Shown here piece by piece: positions 23,501-38,500 of a DNA stretch of 64,000 nucleotides; within the stretch, counting starts at the first letter, position 1; each line of letters opens with the position of its first letter. The stretch covers positions 113,516,701 through 113,580,700 of the forward strand of contig OX104134.1 of the NCBI GenBank assembly GCA_944470555.2, in the 5' to 3' direction. Source of the stretch: Heterobilharzia americana. Its lineage: Eukaryota > Platyhelminthes > Trematoda > Strigeidida > Schistosomatidae. The translations under genes were made by a program, and so were the position numbers. The notes under the pieces are model-generated. The model was not told the DNA's origin. It saw only the letters and a list, made by a program, of their open reading frames with translations, and made no database searches.

Positions 23501-26500
23501 ATTTGATCGAAACTGCAATTTGATCCGCAGTCTGTTCTTGTAGCTAAGCTTGTAGAGAAGTGGGTTAGTAGTCTGATGACTGCCGGTTGAAAACTGAATT
23601 ATTTTTCAGCCCCGTTTTAATCGTCTCTGTATGGTGTCATAGCCTGCCGAAAAGAAATTATAGGTTATGAAGTTGTTTTAAAAAGATTATTTTCTGGTTA
23701 TTCTTCATTTTGACGCATGTATTTATGTCATATCCCACTAATTATATATTTTTCGTAGTTCTAATTTAACCCATTTATTTTTAGGAATCTGAACTGTTTG
23801 AAGATTTCGAAAAATTTACATTGAACAGAATGCCTTCTGTTAGTTACCCTCCATCCCATCGATATCATAGTAGTATTCAACGCAGTCAAAGCGCTCACTA
23901 CCCTTCAACTGTTAAGTCTCTTGTAATACCTCGATATCCTCCCGTTGTTCATTCCTTTGAACTGGATTTTAATGCTGAAGTTGATGACGTACGTGGTTTT
24001 GTTTATGGTACTGGAGGTGCGTTATTGACAACAATTAGCCGGGTGGTACGTCAGTTAAAAGAACTCCGGCGTCTTCGACTAGTTGACCTTTTCCTCGTAT
24101 CTGATGATGCCAGACGTTTGGTTTGTGAACTGAGCGGTGTAAGTTTCAAGTGTTATTACTATGTCCTTCAGTCACCTAAGTTTACTACTTTTTTTTCACC
24201 TATAGTTTGTGTAAAACCCATGTCCTCGTGAAAACACTTTTGTAAGTTGCTGCTTCTTCCTAAATTCAGCTGTTTGGCATTTCGGTTATCCTACAGATGG
24301 AAAATGTTTTATTTTTTCAGTTTAATATTCTAAAGCTCCAGCTGGGGTATAAGAAACTATGGTTCTATAGTTTACTAAAAGTGTTGTAAAATTACGACAC
24401 ATTGACAGCTTCTTTTATTCTGTCTATCTATTCGTTGACTGTAACTCAGCATAAACAGGCAATTGTATCAGCATCTGTCAAAAAACAGTGCACAGTTCTG
24501 GCTCAGTTAAGCTGGTTCATGTTGTTTTGTTATATAGTTTGGCATGATTCATAATTACGTATTAGATATGGCTAACGCATCACTGTGTAAGCCCACACTT
24601 AGTTATCTAAGTTTTCGCTGGTTGTCTTTACTGTTAAGTCTGTTGACATACAAGTAAGAGATTTCAGGTGATTATTTAGTCTCCAGGCGAACCATGATTT
24701 TGTGGTGAATATTTTTGTTCTGGGTGCTTAGTCATTACAAGTGAAAACGTTTTTCAGCTTGAAAGTCGATTACATCAATACTTTCTAAGATTTAATTGTT
24801 TTATGAGAATAGTCACTCATTCAGAATGATATTCTGGAACCTAGCGAACAAACGTTTACCAGATCGGTTAGTGAAATAGAATAATGGATGCTTTTATGAT
24901 CTCAAACGACATCACAGACTTCACATATATCCCTTGGTGGTATTATTTTACAATATAGTCCATTGTGAATAAAATGCGTTTGATTTTGTTACATGCATAC
25001 TGTGCTGCATTAACTGGCTCGGGAAAGGTTCAGGAAAGACACCAAGAGAATGTAAGCTTCAGCATGGTTTTACAGATAGAGAGTATTTATGTTGCAGTGG
25101 CTAAAGGTATTATTACATATGAAAAAACCGAGCTTAGATCTTAAACATCTTTGTTTATATTCGTCATATATGCTGTGAAATGTCTACTAGTTACTTTTAA
25201 CATCGGCTATGTAAACTGGGTTAGTTGTCTCTTTGAATACAGAAAAACACAGAAAACAACTTCAGCGAAAACTTCTCTCATTCGTCTTGGTAAGTCTGAG
25301 GGGAAAACGCAAGAGCTTGTCCGTCAGACTTGCGTAAGCGATTGAAAAAATATCTTTTCGCTGCAATCATTTGTGTTTTCCATATGTTCGAATGGGATTA
25401 TTTCGATATTTGAAGAACAGCAAGGACTCTTCCATTATTTCTTACGTAACTGTCTGATGTATATACAATCTTCATGGGTTAAGTATTCTTGTTGTTACTG
25501 GCATCCTTTGCTTTACGTAGCCAACTTTGAGTAAGGATGTGTAGGATTGTAACTCTACTCCACCCCACTAGGGTTTGAGCAGTTAGTTGGCAACACATCC
25601 TTCCAAAATGGGGCTTGTCCATTGCCGAGCTAACGAACTTGCATCTAGCTGCTGATTTATGTGTAGTTGAAATAAATATTTCGGATGTTTATCTCTGGGT
25701 GCTTCTTGAAGTCGAGCCCAGGATCTTCAATCCCTTTCAGGCCATTTTTGTTTCTTAAACAGTAGACCAATTTCTTGTGGTCAACAGTGAAAACACTTCT
25801 TGTTCTTATGTAGCACTACTGGCCATTATCTATGATGTATGTTATTGTCGATATAGAGCAGGTGGTTATCTCTAGGAGACACTATTTCTCATTTTTGACT
25901 CAAAACAATTAGTTTGTATAGTGAACTAATTTTAAAGGATTCATTGGGGGTGCCCACTTAGTTTGAAGGAAAAAAAGTAACTGTTTTGTGCCCCAGTATT
26001 CTTCAGTTGACTGACTAATTTTATTTATTGATTGATCGAACAAACGGTGTTTCATCTGTCATGTCATGCTCACTAGACGAGGATTAAAAAGGGAATTAAC
26101 AAATATGTATTAGTTCGTTAAATGGATTTTGATACGAACATTTCGTATGATGGCCAGTTATGCTATATGACTCCCAAAGCCGTAAAAGTTGTAGAGAAAG
26201 TTTTGAGGCCATAACTCATTGCCCACAGTTGAGATGCAGGAATCTGTGAATAAAGATTCTACAAAAATAGGTTGCAATTCATTGTATTTTTGTAACCGAA
26301 TAATTTAGTGATTTTTTTTTGTTCAGGTTGTTTCGTCATGTCTAACTGATCTCAATCTTGTTCATTTCCATAAACTGTCAACTAATGCAGTGTCAGGATA
26401 CCTTCGTGATCATGCACCAGACTTCTCCAGTTTAGCCTTAAATGAACATCAAAATGATAACAATCCTTCATGCAGTTATGATCTTGAACATTCTGATGAT

Positions 26501-29500
26501 AAAGACTGGTATCTTTTAGATTCCCGTTGGCTCAGTGCTCGACCTCTTCGAATAATTGATAATCCTTTGTGCGATTTAGCTAATCTTTTTCCAAAGATAA
26601 TACGTCTTACTTTGAGTCCAACTCAGCTAACCGGTCCAACCCTTCTTCGACTTTTGTATCAAACTCCGTTAGCAGAATTAGTTTTAATTCAGGTTAGTTT
26701 CTATCAGTTTACAGTTGTGTTTTGAAACGAATTATTCTCTCCTCTTGATTCAATTAGCAGCTGTTCGTATTGTATTTCATTTGTGTGCAATTTATGCAGA
26801 CAAATTCAAAAGGGAAGATTTTTCTGGTGATCAAGTTTTCACTTTTTTTGAGAAATTTGTCTAATTTAGGAAAATGTTGCAACCGGAAGGAACGATTTTA
26901 AAGCAAAGTTGAAAAGAACAAAAAAGACTGACATTTTCATGCATTTGCTTTCCTTGTTACGTTTGAACAAAGCAATAACAAAGACATTTGAAAAATAAAT
27001 TGCGCGCATTTCATTTCTTGGCTTCTCATCAGCTACGAACGGTCTAAAATCACAAAAATTATCATGACCAACAAATATATGTTTTGAGCATCAACTAATT
27101 TCATAGTTCACAGGACACCAACAGATCAAAGAAATAAAATAACAATAAAATAATGAAAATCAGGGTTTAATCACTCAAGCCATACGCACATACTATGGGG
27201 TGCTGGAGTCAGGAGGATTTACATAGCAAACTCACGTATTTGAAGGTTAATTAATCTCAACCAGTGAATGAATATCATAAGGCGAATATGAAAAAAAGAA
27301 TAGAGATTACCTAAAAATGGTAAAACAAGGTTACCATTGTCATGTAAGGTTAATCACACCATATTTCTTTACACAGGGGTCAGGTCATTAGTGTTTAATC
27401 GTAGTCCCTTCTGCAAAATGAAGTAGACTGTTTGTTCTCTGTATTATGGGTGATTTTGAAGGCGTGATATACCGTAATCATATGCCATGCGTCCATTAGG
27501 TGTGCGTGAAAATGTTCTTCTCTTTGAGGCATAAACTTTTATCGGCATGCTAAGGAAATCCAGTGGTTGCCCTCTTCTCAATACTTGTTGATTATGATCA
27601 CTCTTGTGATTTAGGGCTGTTTGAAACTGATGAAAAGCTGTGAAATAAAAGTTGATAATTGTTTCGTATTCTCTTATTTTTTTTGTTATTCAATTTCAGG
27701 TGTTGCATCAACAAACTTAGCAGTTTGATTAATAATACTATTAGATCTAGATGTTATGTCTCGATTAGGTACATTTGGCCATCATCATATATTTACTCTT
27801 CCAAATTTCCGTTTGTTCATGTTTATTGGCTTGTAAAACTTATTAAACACACATCTTCCTGTCATATAGTTGTTACCTTGATGCGGTGGTCGGGCTTGCA
27901 TATTACAATGACCCATACGATCTATGTTGGTGAAACGCTTGTCCCCTCGAGGTCCTACCATACCAGAAAGGTCTGTCGGATAAAAGGTAGTTACGGTTAT
28001 GCTGTAAATGTTACACTTTGGTAGGGGTCTGAGGGCGAAGTCTTACTGCCGGTTGGACAGGAGTGTGACAGCGATACGGTGTTTCTCTTGCGTGAAAAGC
28101 AGGGCCACGGTGACGCTGACTTCCCTATGGGAAGAGGGGTTGGAAAAGGTCGGTCCAAAAAGTGCCACACCTCCATTACCCTGCAGCATACCCTCTACGG
28201 TGTGGGCAACCAAGGAGTGTCAACCGCCCTCAGCTCTGTCAGCACTCAAGTTCCGACAAATCACTGTCCACCTTTCACATCATTACCTTCTAATTTTCAT
28301 TCACATCTTTCGATAAATAATCCAACATCATCTGTGATTTGTTCCAGATCTGCAGCTCTCAAGACCGGTCTGGGTTCACAGAACAACACCCATGGTCTCC
28401 TGAAACCGCGCTCCAAATTACATATTGGAACCTTCAGTGTCCACACCCTCCGTCAAATCTGCTAACCAGCTTCGCTAGCTAGCATCTAGCATCTCGGGCC
28501 ATGGATGTGTACTGTACCTGTGAGACACATATAGGGCACCAAAGTGTGATTATTCACTTAACCTCACTCGGACGATATGGTGGATCCGCAAAATTCCACC
28601 TCCGACTGTCTGGAGATTCGATGGCCGATTATCGCGGTCTTACAGGGAAAGGTATAGCATTAAGTGCTAAGGTAAAAAATCCACTGCTCGATTATATCCT
28701 AGTTGACAGTTGCTCATGCACCGTTTGACTGAACGGCATTGTATGTACTAAATAAAATAGTGAAACTCACCGTTGTCTGTTTGTAGTATCTGCTTACGTA
28801 CCCACTGACTGCAGTTCGGATGAAGTGAAGGATGAGTTCCGCTGGAAACTGTCTAGCCTCCTACTGAAGGCCAAACGCTAAGATGTGATAGTTGTTGCGG
28901 GTGATTTCAATGAACAGGTGGGTGCGTTTCTCAGCAGCCAAATGCAAACTGTTGCTCCAGGACTGTTCTCCAGCATCGCCCTGGTTAACAATTGAGAGTG
29001 AAGTGGTTGAGTGCGTTGAACATTTCATTTACCTGGGAAGTCGGATCAACTCTAGTGATACAGTGACCGATGAAATCTCTGCACGAATACGAAAGAGTCG
29101 GTTGGCTTTTTCCAGCTTACACCATCTGTGGCGCCGCCGCAATATCCGATTGTCTATTAAGAGCCGAGTATACTATGCAGTTCGATCTGTTCTGTGTGGC
29201 TGTGAAACAAGGCCAGTAAAGGTAGAAGACATGAGAATGCTTCAAGTGTTTGACCACTGTTGGCTTCGTAGTGTACGCCTTGTTTCGTGGTGTCACCACA
29301 TAAGTAACGCAGAAGTCAACCATATAGTTTTAGGGAGGAGAGGTAAGACAGTTGACGCTGTTGTGAAATTTCATCGACTGAGATGGTTTGGACGTGTGTA
29401 ACTTACGCCTGGTTGCCATCTGCTACGTCGCACATTGTTGGTCGAAGTAGGTTCAGGCTGGAAAAAGGCTTAGGGTGGCCAGATTAAAACATGGTGCCAA

Positions 29501-32500
29501 TGCATAAAGTCCTTGACTGTTCATTTGAGCCATGTGGGGCGATGGAGGATAGCCGGTTGGGTTATAAATGACAAAATACACTGCTGGTTGGAGACTCTAG
29601 GTGGTATGGCTCAGAATCGATGTCAGTGGGGCAGATGTATTCACACATTATCTTAATCTTAGCCACTATGCTGAATTCAGCCATTTCTCAATCCTTCTTC
29701 CTTTCTATTACTACTTTGGACTGCTTCTGACCGATTTTTCTTCCTTTCCTAATCTTTCATTTTATTGCTGTGTACTTGATATGTTGGAATGAGGGGTGGC
29801 AACATGAACAGTTACACAGTAATGCCTGGTCCTATGCTGATATTGATGATGGTGATGAAATATACGCCTTGATATTACGTATACTTGTTGAAAGCAGAAA
29901 CTTGCTGCATCATCAGCAGCAAGAAATCATCCTCTCAAATAAATATCAAAATACAATGTGACTACCCAAACCATAGCGTAAGTCAAATTTGGAGGTTCAA
30001 AAATTTCTGTCCAAGCGGTCAGTGAAAAGAACTTGATTTCCATTTAGGCCAATTCCTATTGAATTCTGGGTCATTTGTTAGCGCCTTGAGCCACTGAGTT
30101 GTATGTGTTGTCGAATCCCTTCCAGGTATTTTCAATACACCAAAGGATACTAACCCATCAGAAGTATCCGCATGGTGCCATATATACTTCGTTCACTATC
30201 TCTACTCTCATTACATCCAGTCCTTCGGTTAGCAAAAGGTGAACCGTATGAAAGCATCTGAGATGACATTTGTAATATATAAAGTGAGTGATCCAAGATT
30301 ATATTGCGTCCAAATATGTGCTGCCGTAGTAAACAGTGCCGAATGCACATTCTGGATTCTACTGCTAGCCCTTTCAAGGTAATTTATGTCTAAATGAAAG
30401 TTAAAGTAGCAACAAGGATGAGGATATCTGACGACCGTCTGTTCAGTCACTATTTTCTTCGAAGGGTAGCTGTTGGAACTGAAATTTATTCGCATAATGC
30501 TTCGATTGAATGCTAGCCATCCTTCGAAGAAAGTGGTGACTGAACATGCAGTCACCAGATATCCTCATCGTTGCTGCTACTTAATCTTTCATTTAGATAT
30601 AAATTGCTTTGGAAGGGCCAACAGTAGAATCCGGAATGTGCCTTCTGTGGTGTTCACTACGTAGACTGTTTAATTTGCACCCCGAGAAAATGATATTCCT
30701 CACACATATAGTTTCAAACACTACAGCGTTATCGGCTGATTGAACAGATGGAAAAAGTCAACTTTGAATCTCATTAGTTGAAGTTGTCACACTTCAGTAG
30801 CATAAGAAGAGCAAGTGGATAGAAAAAGACTGATGTCAAAGTAAACAAAAGTGTATGGGAGGAGAGGGGATTTAATAATGAGAGTTAGTCAAGATATTCG
30901 TGACCCAATGGTTAATAGTCATTCTTACGAAACCACTGATCCACAGCTCCGCTTGTTCACTAAACAGTGGGTCAAATCTATTACTTGATAGCTTATGCTA
31001 TTACTTGGTTGCCCATACTTTTGGTAGCTAGAGTGGAGTGTATATCCGTGACCCACTGGTTAAATCCAACCACCTATTTAAAGGACCATAGCTGCGCTAC
31101 ATTTCTATAATGATTTAAACAGTGGTCTGCAAAGAAAAATGTCTTCACCCGTGGTAAAAATGTTAGTAGATAAAACAGTTTTGTGTAAAAACTTAGTTAT
31201 TGTTTTCATAATTCCATCAAACTTTTGTGAAGGATTGATTGTTTTTTTTTGCTGATAAATTTTTTCCCAGATTTTTTCCAACTAGTGGATTTGATAAGTG
31301 ACGGAAAGCTTAAATTCTGTGCATCGTTTCATTTTTTAGACTGATTTAACCGTATTCACCATACCTCGTTCTGGAAATCCTCCTCCTATACAACGAACGG
31401 TTTCATATGATTCTGATGACTTAGGTGTAGGATTCAACGAAGATCATGCTTTTGATCCCAGTGATTCCAGTATGTCGGACCTAATTGACTGGACTGAAGA
31501 TGTCCCACATATTCGAAGATATCGTACTAACCAAGAGTCATTTGGATGGAGGCCTATACTTACAAATATGTGGCGTGCAGCACTTGTCCTTCGTCCACAT
31601 TTAAAGGTTCATTTGAGGCTGCAGTTGGTTGAAGATTTAACTTGTGCACGTTGGAGAAGCTCTTCATCAGAAGATAAATTAAATTCAATACAAAACTTAC
31701 TTTCATATTGGCCTCTACCTCCTGCACCAGTTACCTCAATCACATTGATTATAAATGGGGAACCTGCATTTATAGCTAATTTAATTAGCCCATGCAATCC
31801 AATCAATCCTATATCGTATTTGCAATCACTTACATCGTTGATAATAGTATTAGAGGTATGAAAATTTAATACATTATTTAATCTTCACGCTTATAGACCT
31901 TCATTTTATTGACAAATTTACTTTCAGCTATTCATCTGGTTACTTTTCTATAGGATATGAGTTATAAATGTTGGCTACATATATTTGAATCCAAAATTCC
32001 TTGCTATTCTACTTGATCGAACTGTGAACACTAGTTGGCGTGTACCACTTTCTTATGGGTCGCATCCTGCTTTGTAACAGTGCTCTCCAAATCCGGGTGT
32101 TAGTGGTTAGATGCTTCAAAATCAGTCAAGGACTCATCTCATCTGCTATGTCACTTCGGTACAGCTTATATATCATGATGAGGTGCTCTCAGATACCTAT
32201 ACGTTTGTAGCGTGCATCCACCAGGAAAGTTCTACTCTCTAATTTCGCTTAGTGGAGGTGTCTTAACACAAGTGATAGGACGAAATTGAATAACCAGATA
32301 ATTTGATACACATGGTCTATTTAGAGGGGTTAGATACTCATGACTCCCATCAATGGTACACATACAATTAGGATCCTGAGCGAAAGAATGGTTTACGAAA
32401 GTAATTTGGTCACTTGCAACAATGGGTCTACAGCAACTAACGTTAATTTGCTACTTTGTGGATCAGACTTCAACTCTAAGACTCGGGAGGCAGTCCCCCA

Positions 32501-35500
32501 AGACAACTATCTGACTGTCTGAAAGTGGGAAGTACAGCAGTCTGCATAAAGTGACATAGATAATGAATACTGCAATGCTCTACTCGTACGTTCTTGCAGG
32601 AAATCATACTTACTCAGTTAGTCATTATAAACATGGCATCTGCTCTTACTACTTGATGGTTCAAATAGCCACGCTTCACATCGTTATATCAAGGTAGAAG
32701 GCAATCAGTTGAAAGGTAGAGAAACAAATACAAAAGTAGTAAGTGGTAGAAAGTCATGAAAAGAGAACAAGAAGTAATGGAATAATATTGCAATTCGATA
32801 TGAAGACGAAGAGGACAATAATGTATAGACGCGTATACATGATTGAGGTTGACTTAGGCTTCTATCACTTAGAGTCTGTAACCGTTATCACTCAGACCAT
32901 AAATAGGATATGTAGGTCTTCATTCTCTATGGCTGAGCCCAGCGGTCAAACAAACCATGGACTGATGCCATGTTTCAGCGTGGCCACATAAACTTTTTCC
33001 AACCTAAAACTAATTCAGCTTGTATCGTGCAATACGTTGTACTGTGACTAGATATGCCTAACCCATGTTCCAGCCATCTAAGTCAATGTGGGCTCACAAC
33101 ATCATCAGGTGACTTTCCTTTTCTATATAAACCCACCTCTCCATCTGTTTACACCTTCCTGGTGTTAGGAAACAGGTGGTAGTGAAGCTTGTTTGTGTTC
33201 GACTGAAAGATGATGAGGTGGTTAATTGTGTATTTATAAAGGCTGTGGCTAGACACTTATCTGAACATGACAGCGATTCTGATCTTGATGAAGCCTGCTG
33301 CGATATTCAGTCAGGTGTAGAAACAGTGGCGAAGCCTGACTGGCAGCTACTACCTTGATATGGTGGTCGGGCTTGGATAACACAATGACCTGACAACCAA
33401 TGCCGGTCAAACGCTTGTTCCCTCAAGGTTCTACCTTATCAGAAAGGTCTCCTGGATGAAAGGGATTTACCATTACTGTATAAATTATTCCCTTGGGTTC
33501 CTAGTGGAACATACGGCTTCAGTAGCATGTCGCCATTTCACTCTGTTCTCTGCAGTCCTTCGAACCTCGCTCCTCGACTGCCCAGAAGCTTTCATTTCCT
33601 CCTCGCACGATCTCCATGTCACCCTCGGACGTCCAACTCGTCGTTTCCCCTTTGGGTTCCACATGACGGCCTTGCCTGGCGCGTGATATCCTTAATTGGC
33701 CTTCTCAGTGTATGCCCAATCCAATCCATCTCCACTTTCTTCTGCATATTTGTTGGGCGATAGGGTATTGGTTGGTTCCTTGCCAGCCAGAGTTCCTTGT
33801 TGCTCATTCTTATTATTCTGGCCATCTGATCTTCAGTATCGAGTGAGCGTAAGCGGCATCTGTTGATGTGATGTATGTCCGTAGTTTGTTGGCAGTGCTT
33901 TTCGTAACGCGCCAAGTTTCTGAACCGTATAGAAGCACTGACTTGACTGAATTAGAGTTGAAAATCCGGATCTTGTTCACGCTTTATGCTGAGTGGAGTG
34001 GTGTATATCTCCACTCTGATTTCAGACTAATGAAGGCCTGTCTTGCTGTCTTTCCGATCCTTGCTTTGACGTTCTCATGTGTGCCGCCACCTGTAGTTGA
34101 AATGATGCTGCCTAGGTGGTAGGTGAAAGAGACTACTTCCTTTAGGTTTCTCCCGTTGATGGTGATTGGTTCTTGTTGTTTTTGTTGGTGGTGTTGGTTG
34201 GGTATCTCCATCAACTCTGTCTTCCCTGCGTTCACTTGAAGTCCCGTCTTCGTTGCCTTGTCTCTTCTGTCAACTTGTTGGTCCTCTCATGTAGATCTTC
34301 GAGCTTGTGCCACATTAGACATAAATCATCATAGGCGAAATCCAAATCTTCTTCTAGGATCTTTTCATCGATCCAGCCAGCGTATGCCCATCTTCTCACA
34401 GCTCCTCTCAGTTTCTTGCATGATCCAGTCCAGTGGACCACAATCAGGGAGATCACCGATGATAGTAGGTGACAACCTTGTCTTACTCCTGTCTTCACTT
34501 CAAACGCATCACCCCGAGCTTTCCATTGTGGATCACTTGGCATGCGGCGTTTTCATATAGCTGTTGAATGAGGTTGATAAAGGTTTGTCGCACTAAAACC
34601 GTAGTGCTGAAGCAGCAGGTGCCAAATACTTCTCGGTCGACGCTATCGAAGGCCTTTTCAAAATCGATGAAGTTGAGGTGAAGAGTTGATTGCCATTCTA
34701 TGCTCTATTCTATGATGATGCGTGGTGTGGCGTTGTTAATTGGTCCGCATATGATTTGTTCTTCCTGAAGCCAGACAGCCTATTCCTGTCGTAATTTCGA
34801 ATCCAGAGAATCTTTTAGTCTCTCCAGTATGATGCGGCCTAATATTTTGCTTGGGGTGGACAGGGGCATGATTCCCCGCCAGTTCTTGCAAAGACTTAGG
34901 TCGCCCTTGTTTGGGAGTGTGACAAGGTAGCCCTTCTCCCACTCGACAGGTACCCTTCCTTCCTTCCTTTCTTGCAAACCGTCTGCAATAGTGGTGTGGG
35001 CGTGTCCGCTGTTATCTTTGTGTCTGTTTTCAGTGCTTCTGGCGGAATTCCACCTGGTCCTGCTGCTTTCCTGGATTTCAGCAACTTTATGGTATTCAAC
35101 ACTTCGGCTTTTGTCAGAGGGTTTATGTTCACTGATAGTTCTACGGCTGGGTTGCTGGTGGTATTTCTGGACGAGTTGCAGGTGGTGGTGGTGGTGGTCG
35201 ATTCAAGAGTTTTTCGAAGTGGTCAGCCCGTTGTTTCCTTTGTTTCTCCTTTTCAGTGACTAGATTTCTTTCACTGTATTTCATTGGTTTTATCTGTGTT
35301 GATCTCTTCCCAGATAGTAATCTGGTTATTTGATATCGTGTTGTCAGGTCTCTCCTGCCGCCAGCCCGTTCTGTTTCACTTGCCAGTGTGTCGCAGAAGT
35401 GTCTTTTGTCTTTGAGCGCACTCTTCTTCACTTCTTTGTCCAGTGTTTTATACGTTGTACTCATTTCTTCTTTTCGTTGTTCATCCTTGCACTGGTTTAT

Positions 35501-38500
35501 CTGCTTCACCATCTTCCCCTCCCTCCTCTATCAGCTTCCATGTGTCCGTCGAGATCCATTCCTTGTCTCGTTTCTTCTTCCTTCCTACCACGGTTATGAG
35601 GATTTCTGCCCACATCTCTTTCAAAGAGTTCCAGTGTTCTTCCACGCATGTTTCTTCATGGATGTTGTTCAATGTCTCCCATTTTGTCTTGATGGCTGAC
35701 GTGAAGATGTCCTCTGTAGTTTCGTCCTTCAGTTTCTGTTCTGCATGTCTGTCACCAGCCTCTTTGGCTGCTTCCAACTTGATTTCGATGGTTCCTTGCA
35801 CTGGACAGTGAGTGGTGTAAGCCTACATCTGCTCCCCTTCTTGATATTGTGTCGAGTAGGTTGGGTCTTCACTTTCTTGAGATTGAGATGAAGTCAATCT
35901 GATTTTCAGTGTGTCCTGGCGTCTGGTGAAATCCATGTCGCTTTGTTAATGGCCTTTTGTTTGTACACACGCCTCCAATCACCAAATAGTTGAATGCGCA
36001 GAATCCTGCAAACAGTTCTTCATCGTCTTTCATCATTTCACCGAGTGCATCTCGACCCATGATTAGTTCTCTTCCTGTGTTGTCTAGTCCTAGTTTGGCA
36101 TTCATAACACTCACTAGAATGGATTTTGAATGTTTCCAACTGGAGTCTTGTCCAGTGCTGATTCCTCCTTCTTCTCTTCATTTGCATTTTTTGTGGGTGC
36201 GTCGCGTAGCAGTGTCTGATTGTGACTTTCCTTACTTTTGAGTTGACTCTTGTTGTCCTGATCCTAATGCTGGAGGTGATTGGCTCCCACTGCATGAGAG
36301 CCATAGATGTTCTTTGAGACATCATACTAGCCACTCGAAAAACATTCCACAAAAGGCCGTGTATGACAGGCGTCAAGCAGATGTCCCATTGGCCGAACGG
36401 TCACAAAAATCATCTTCTCTTCCAGGTAGGTACCTTAAGAAGAAATAGCCTTCGATATTGTGGACAGCCAGGAGGAGTCAACCACCTGGACGGTTCCAGT
36501 AGGATAAAAGACACAATGAAACATAACTCATCCTCCTTTTCCTTCACCTCCTGGGACTAACATTAAGCTTCTTACATCTTATCCAACCTCTGACTCTGCA
36601 ACCATTGTCAACGACTGAAGGCATTGGAACCTCATTCGTAGTCTCCTAAGACCCCGATGTTGGTTTCATGTTGGAAGTTTCAACATCCGAACTCTATGCC
36701 GAATTGGACAGCGAGGATCACTGGTGAGACCTCTTTGATCTCTAGTCATGAATGCATGCTGTATCTCTGAGACACATATACAGGAGTCGAGTATGGTTAT
36801 TAGATCGGTCTCATCTGGTCGTAGTAGTGGATCTTCAAAATTCACCTTAAGAGTATCCGGAGACCCAAGGGGTAGCTCTCGTGGACTCGCTGGTGTAGGT
36901 ATATAATCGAGTTGTAGAGCAGAAAGCACACTTCTCAACTTGATCTCTGTCAACAGCCATTTGTGTATTGTTTGACTGCATGGATTTGTAAGAACTAGAA
37001 GGGACCATGGTACCAGCCGATACCTATTCGTAATCCCCACCTACGCATTCACTGACTGCAGTTCGGATGATGAGAAGGATGAGTTGTATGAGAAGCTACC
37101 GATTCTGCTACAGAAAGCAAAACGTTCAGATGTGGTCATAATAGCGTATGACTTCGACGCTGATATAGAGAAGCTGAGCCAATCGGAAATTCATGTGTGA
37201 GGTGTCTACGGAACTCCATGCCAACGAACCGACAGGGGTGATTTTCTGTTGCAGTTTTGTTATGAAAACCACTTGTTTCTGATCATCAATAAGTTCAAGG
37301 ATGTTGGGAGACACTATCTCATATGGCGTCTGCCGACTTCAAACCAGCGATGGAGATGGATATATTACATTGTTATGAGCTGTCATTGGATAGGATTGGT
37401 GAAGGATTGCCGCTCTTCCTGGAGTACCAGTCTGGACCCTGATCTCACTCTTTTACGGGCTTGTGTAAATTTGCACCTTACTAGTTGCAGGAAACAGGCG
37501 ATAGTAAAACCTGTCAATGGTTGATTGGCAGATGCGAACATATTTAGGGAGGAGATAGTGAAGTATTTATGTGAACGTGACAACAGTGCTGAAGCTGAGG
37601 AAACCTGGCGTGATATTGAGTCTGGCATAGAAACAGAGGTAAAGAGAGTTGGTAACCTACACCCAAAGGTTAGCAAAGGTTACTGAATTTCCAGAACCTC
37701 ATCCGAACTGATTGATGCTTGAAGACTGTTTCCAGCTGGTGAAAACGAGAGCAACTCAAACATAAGTTGACCCAGAGTCTTCACGTTGACTGCGAACAAT
37801 AGCGGGTGGCCAAAGCGAGAGAGTGGGAGAAGACTTCAGTTTCGGTTAACACGGCAACTATTTGGGCTCTTTGGAATGCGGTCAAGAAGTAGACGATGGC
37901 GAGTGAAAGTGTCACCGTAAAGGATGGGACGCCAATAACCTCACAGGACAGGCGACTAAAACGTTGGTTACAACTCTTTAAAGGTCAATTCAAATGGCTC
38001 TAGTCAACCCTTCAGTCGTCAGATATTCAGCCTGAACCGCAATGGGACGTAGGTGTTGATGCTTCAAATCTCCTTGAAGTTGAGAATGTTTTATGGAACC
38101 GGGAACAGCGCAAAGCAGCTTGACCTGAAAGTTTGCCACATGAAGTTCTCAAGTATGTTGGTAGAAAATTGCTAATTGAAGCGATGGAGGTACTAGGTAC
38201 TGTATGGAAACCAGAGACAGTGCAGTCAGACTGATCTCCTGAATTGATAATCCCAGTCTGTAAGAATGGGTGGAAGAAACCTTCATGCGACGACCTTAAA
38301 TGACTTAGTTTGACTAATACTGTGTACAGAATCCTAGTGACCATAGTTAATCGACGCCTAAATTGGGCTAGCGAACAGCAAAAATCCAGAAAACTAGGCA
38401 GGTTTCAGACATGAACGAGAGTGCGTCGGTCACATTGTCACCATCAGACACGTCCTGGAAAACTGACACATCTACCGGCTACCGACACTTGCCATATCTG

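Noticed and set aside
25660..25760. Possible tRNA or SINE fragment in intron 3
   Set aside because: Only a B-box-like word is present, with no A box at the right spacing and no matching copy in the window.
30080..30112. tRNA-like A-box and B-box words
   Set aside because: No cloverleaf can be drawn. At best it is an old SINE head, too short to assign.
32270..32290. AGGACGAAAT resembling the 3' part of a hammerhead core
   Set aside because: No CUGANGA box or pairing stem II lies at the right distance upstream.
34972..35811. Several overlapping plus-strand open frames, Ser/Phe/Val-rich
   Set aside because: They are shadows of the Lys/Glu-rich linker and RT start of the minus-strand LINE nested in RTE fossil A.
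36666..37040. 124-codon minus-strand frame, repeated identically at 47347-47721
   Set aside because: It is antisense to the RTE endonuclease. The identity reflects the 2.9 kb repeat and not a conserved gene.
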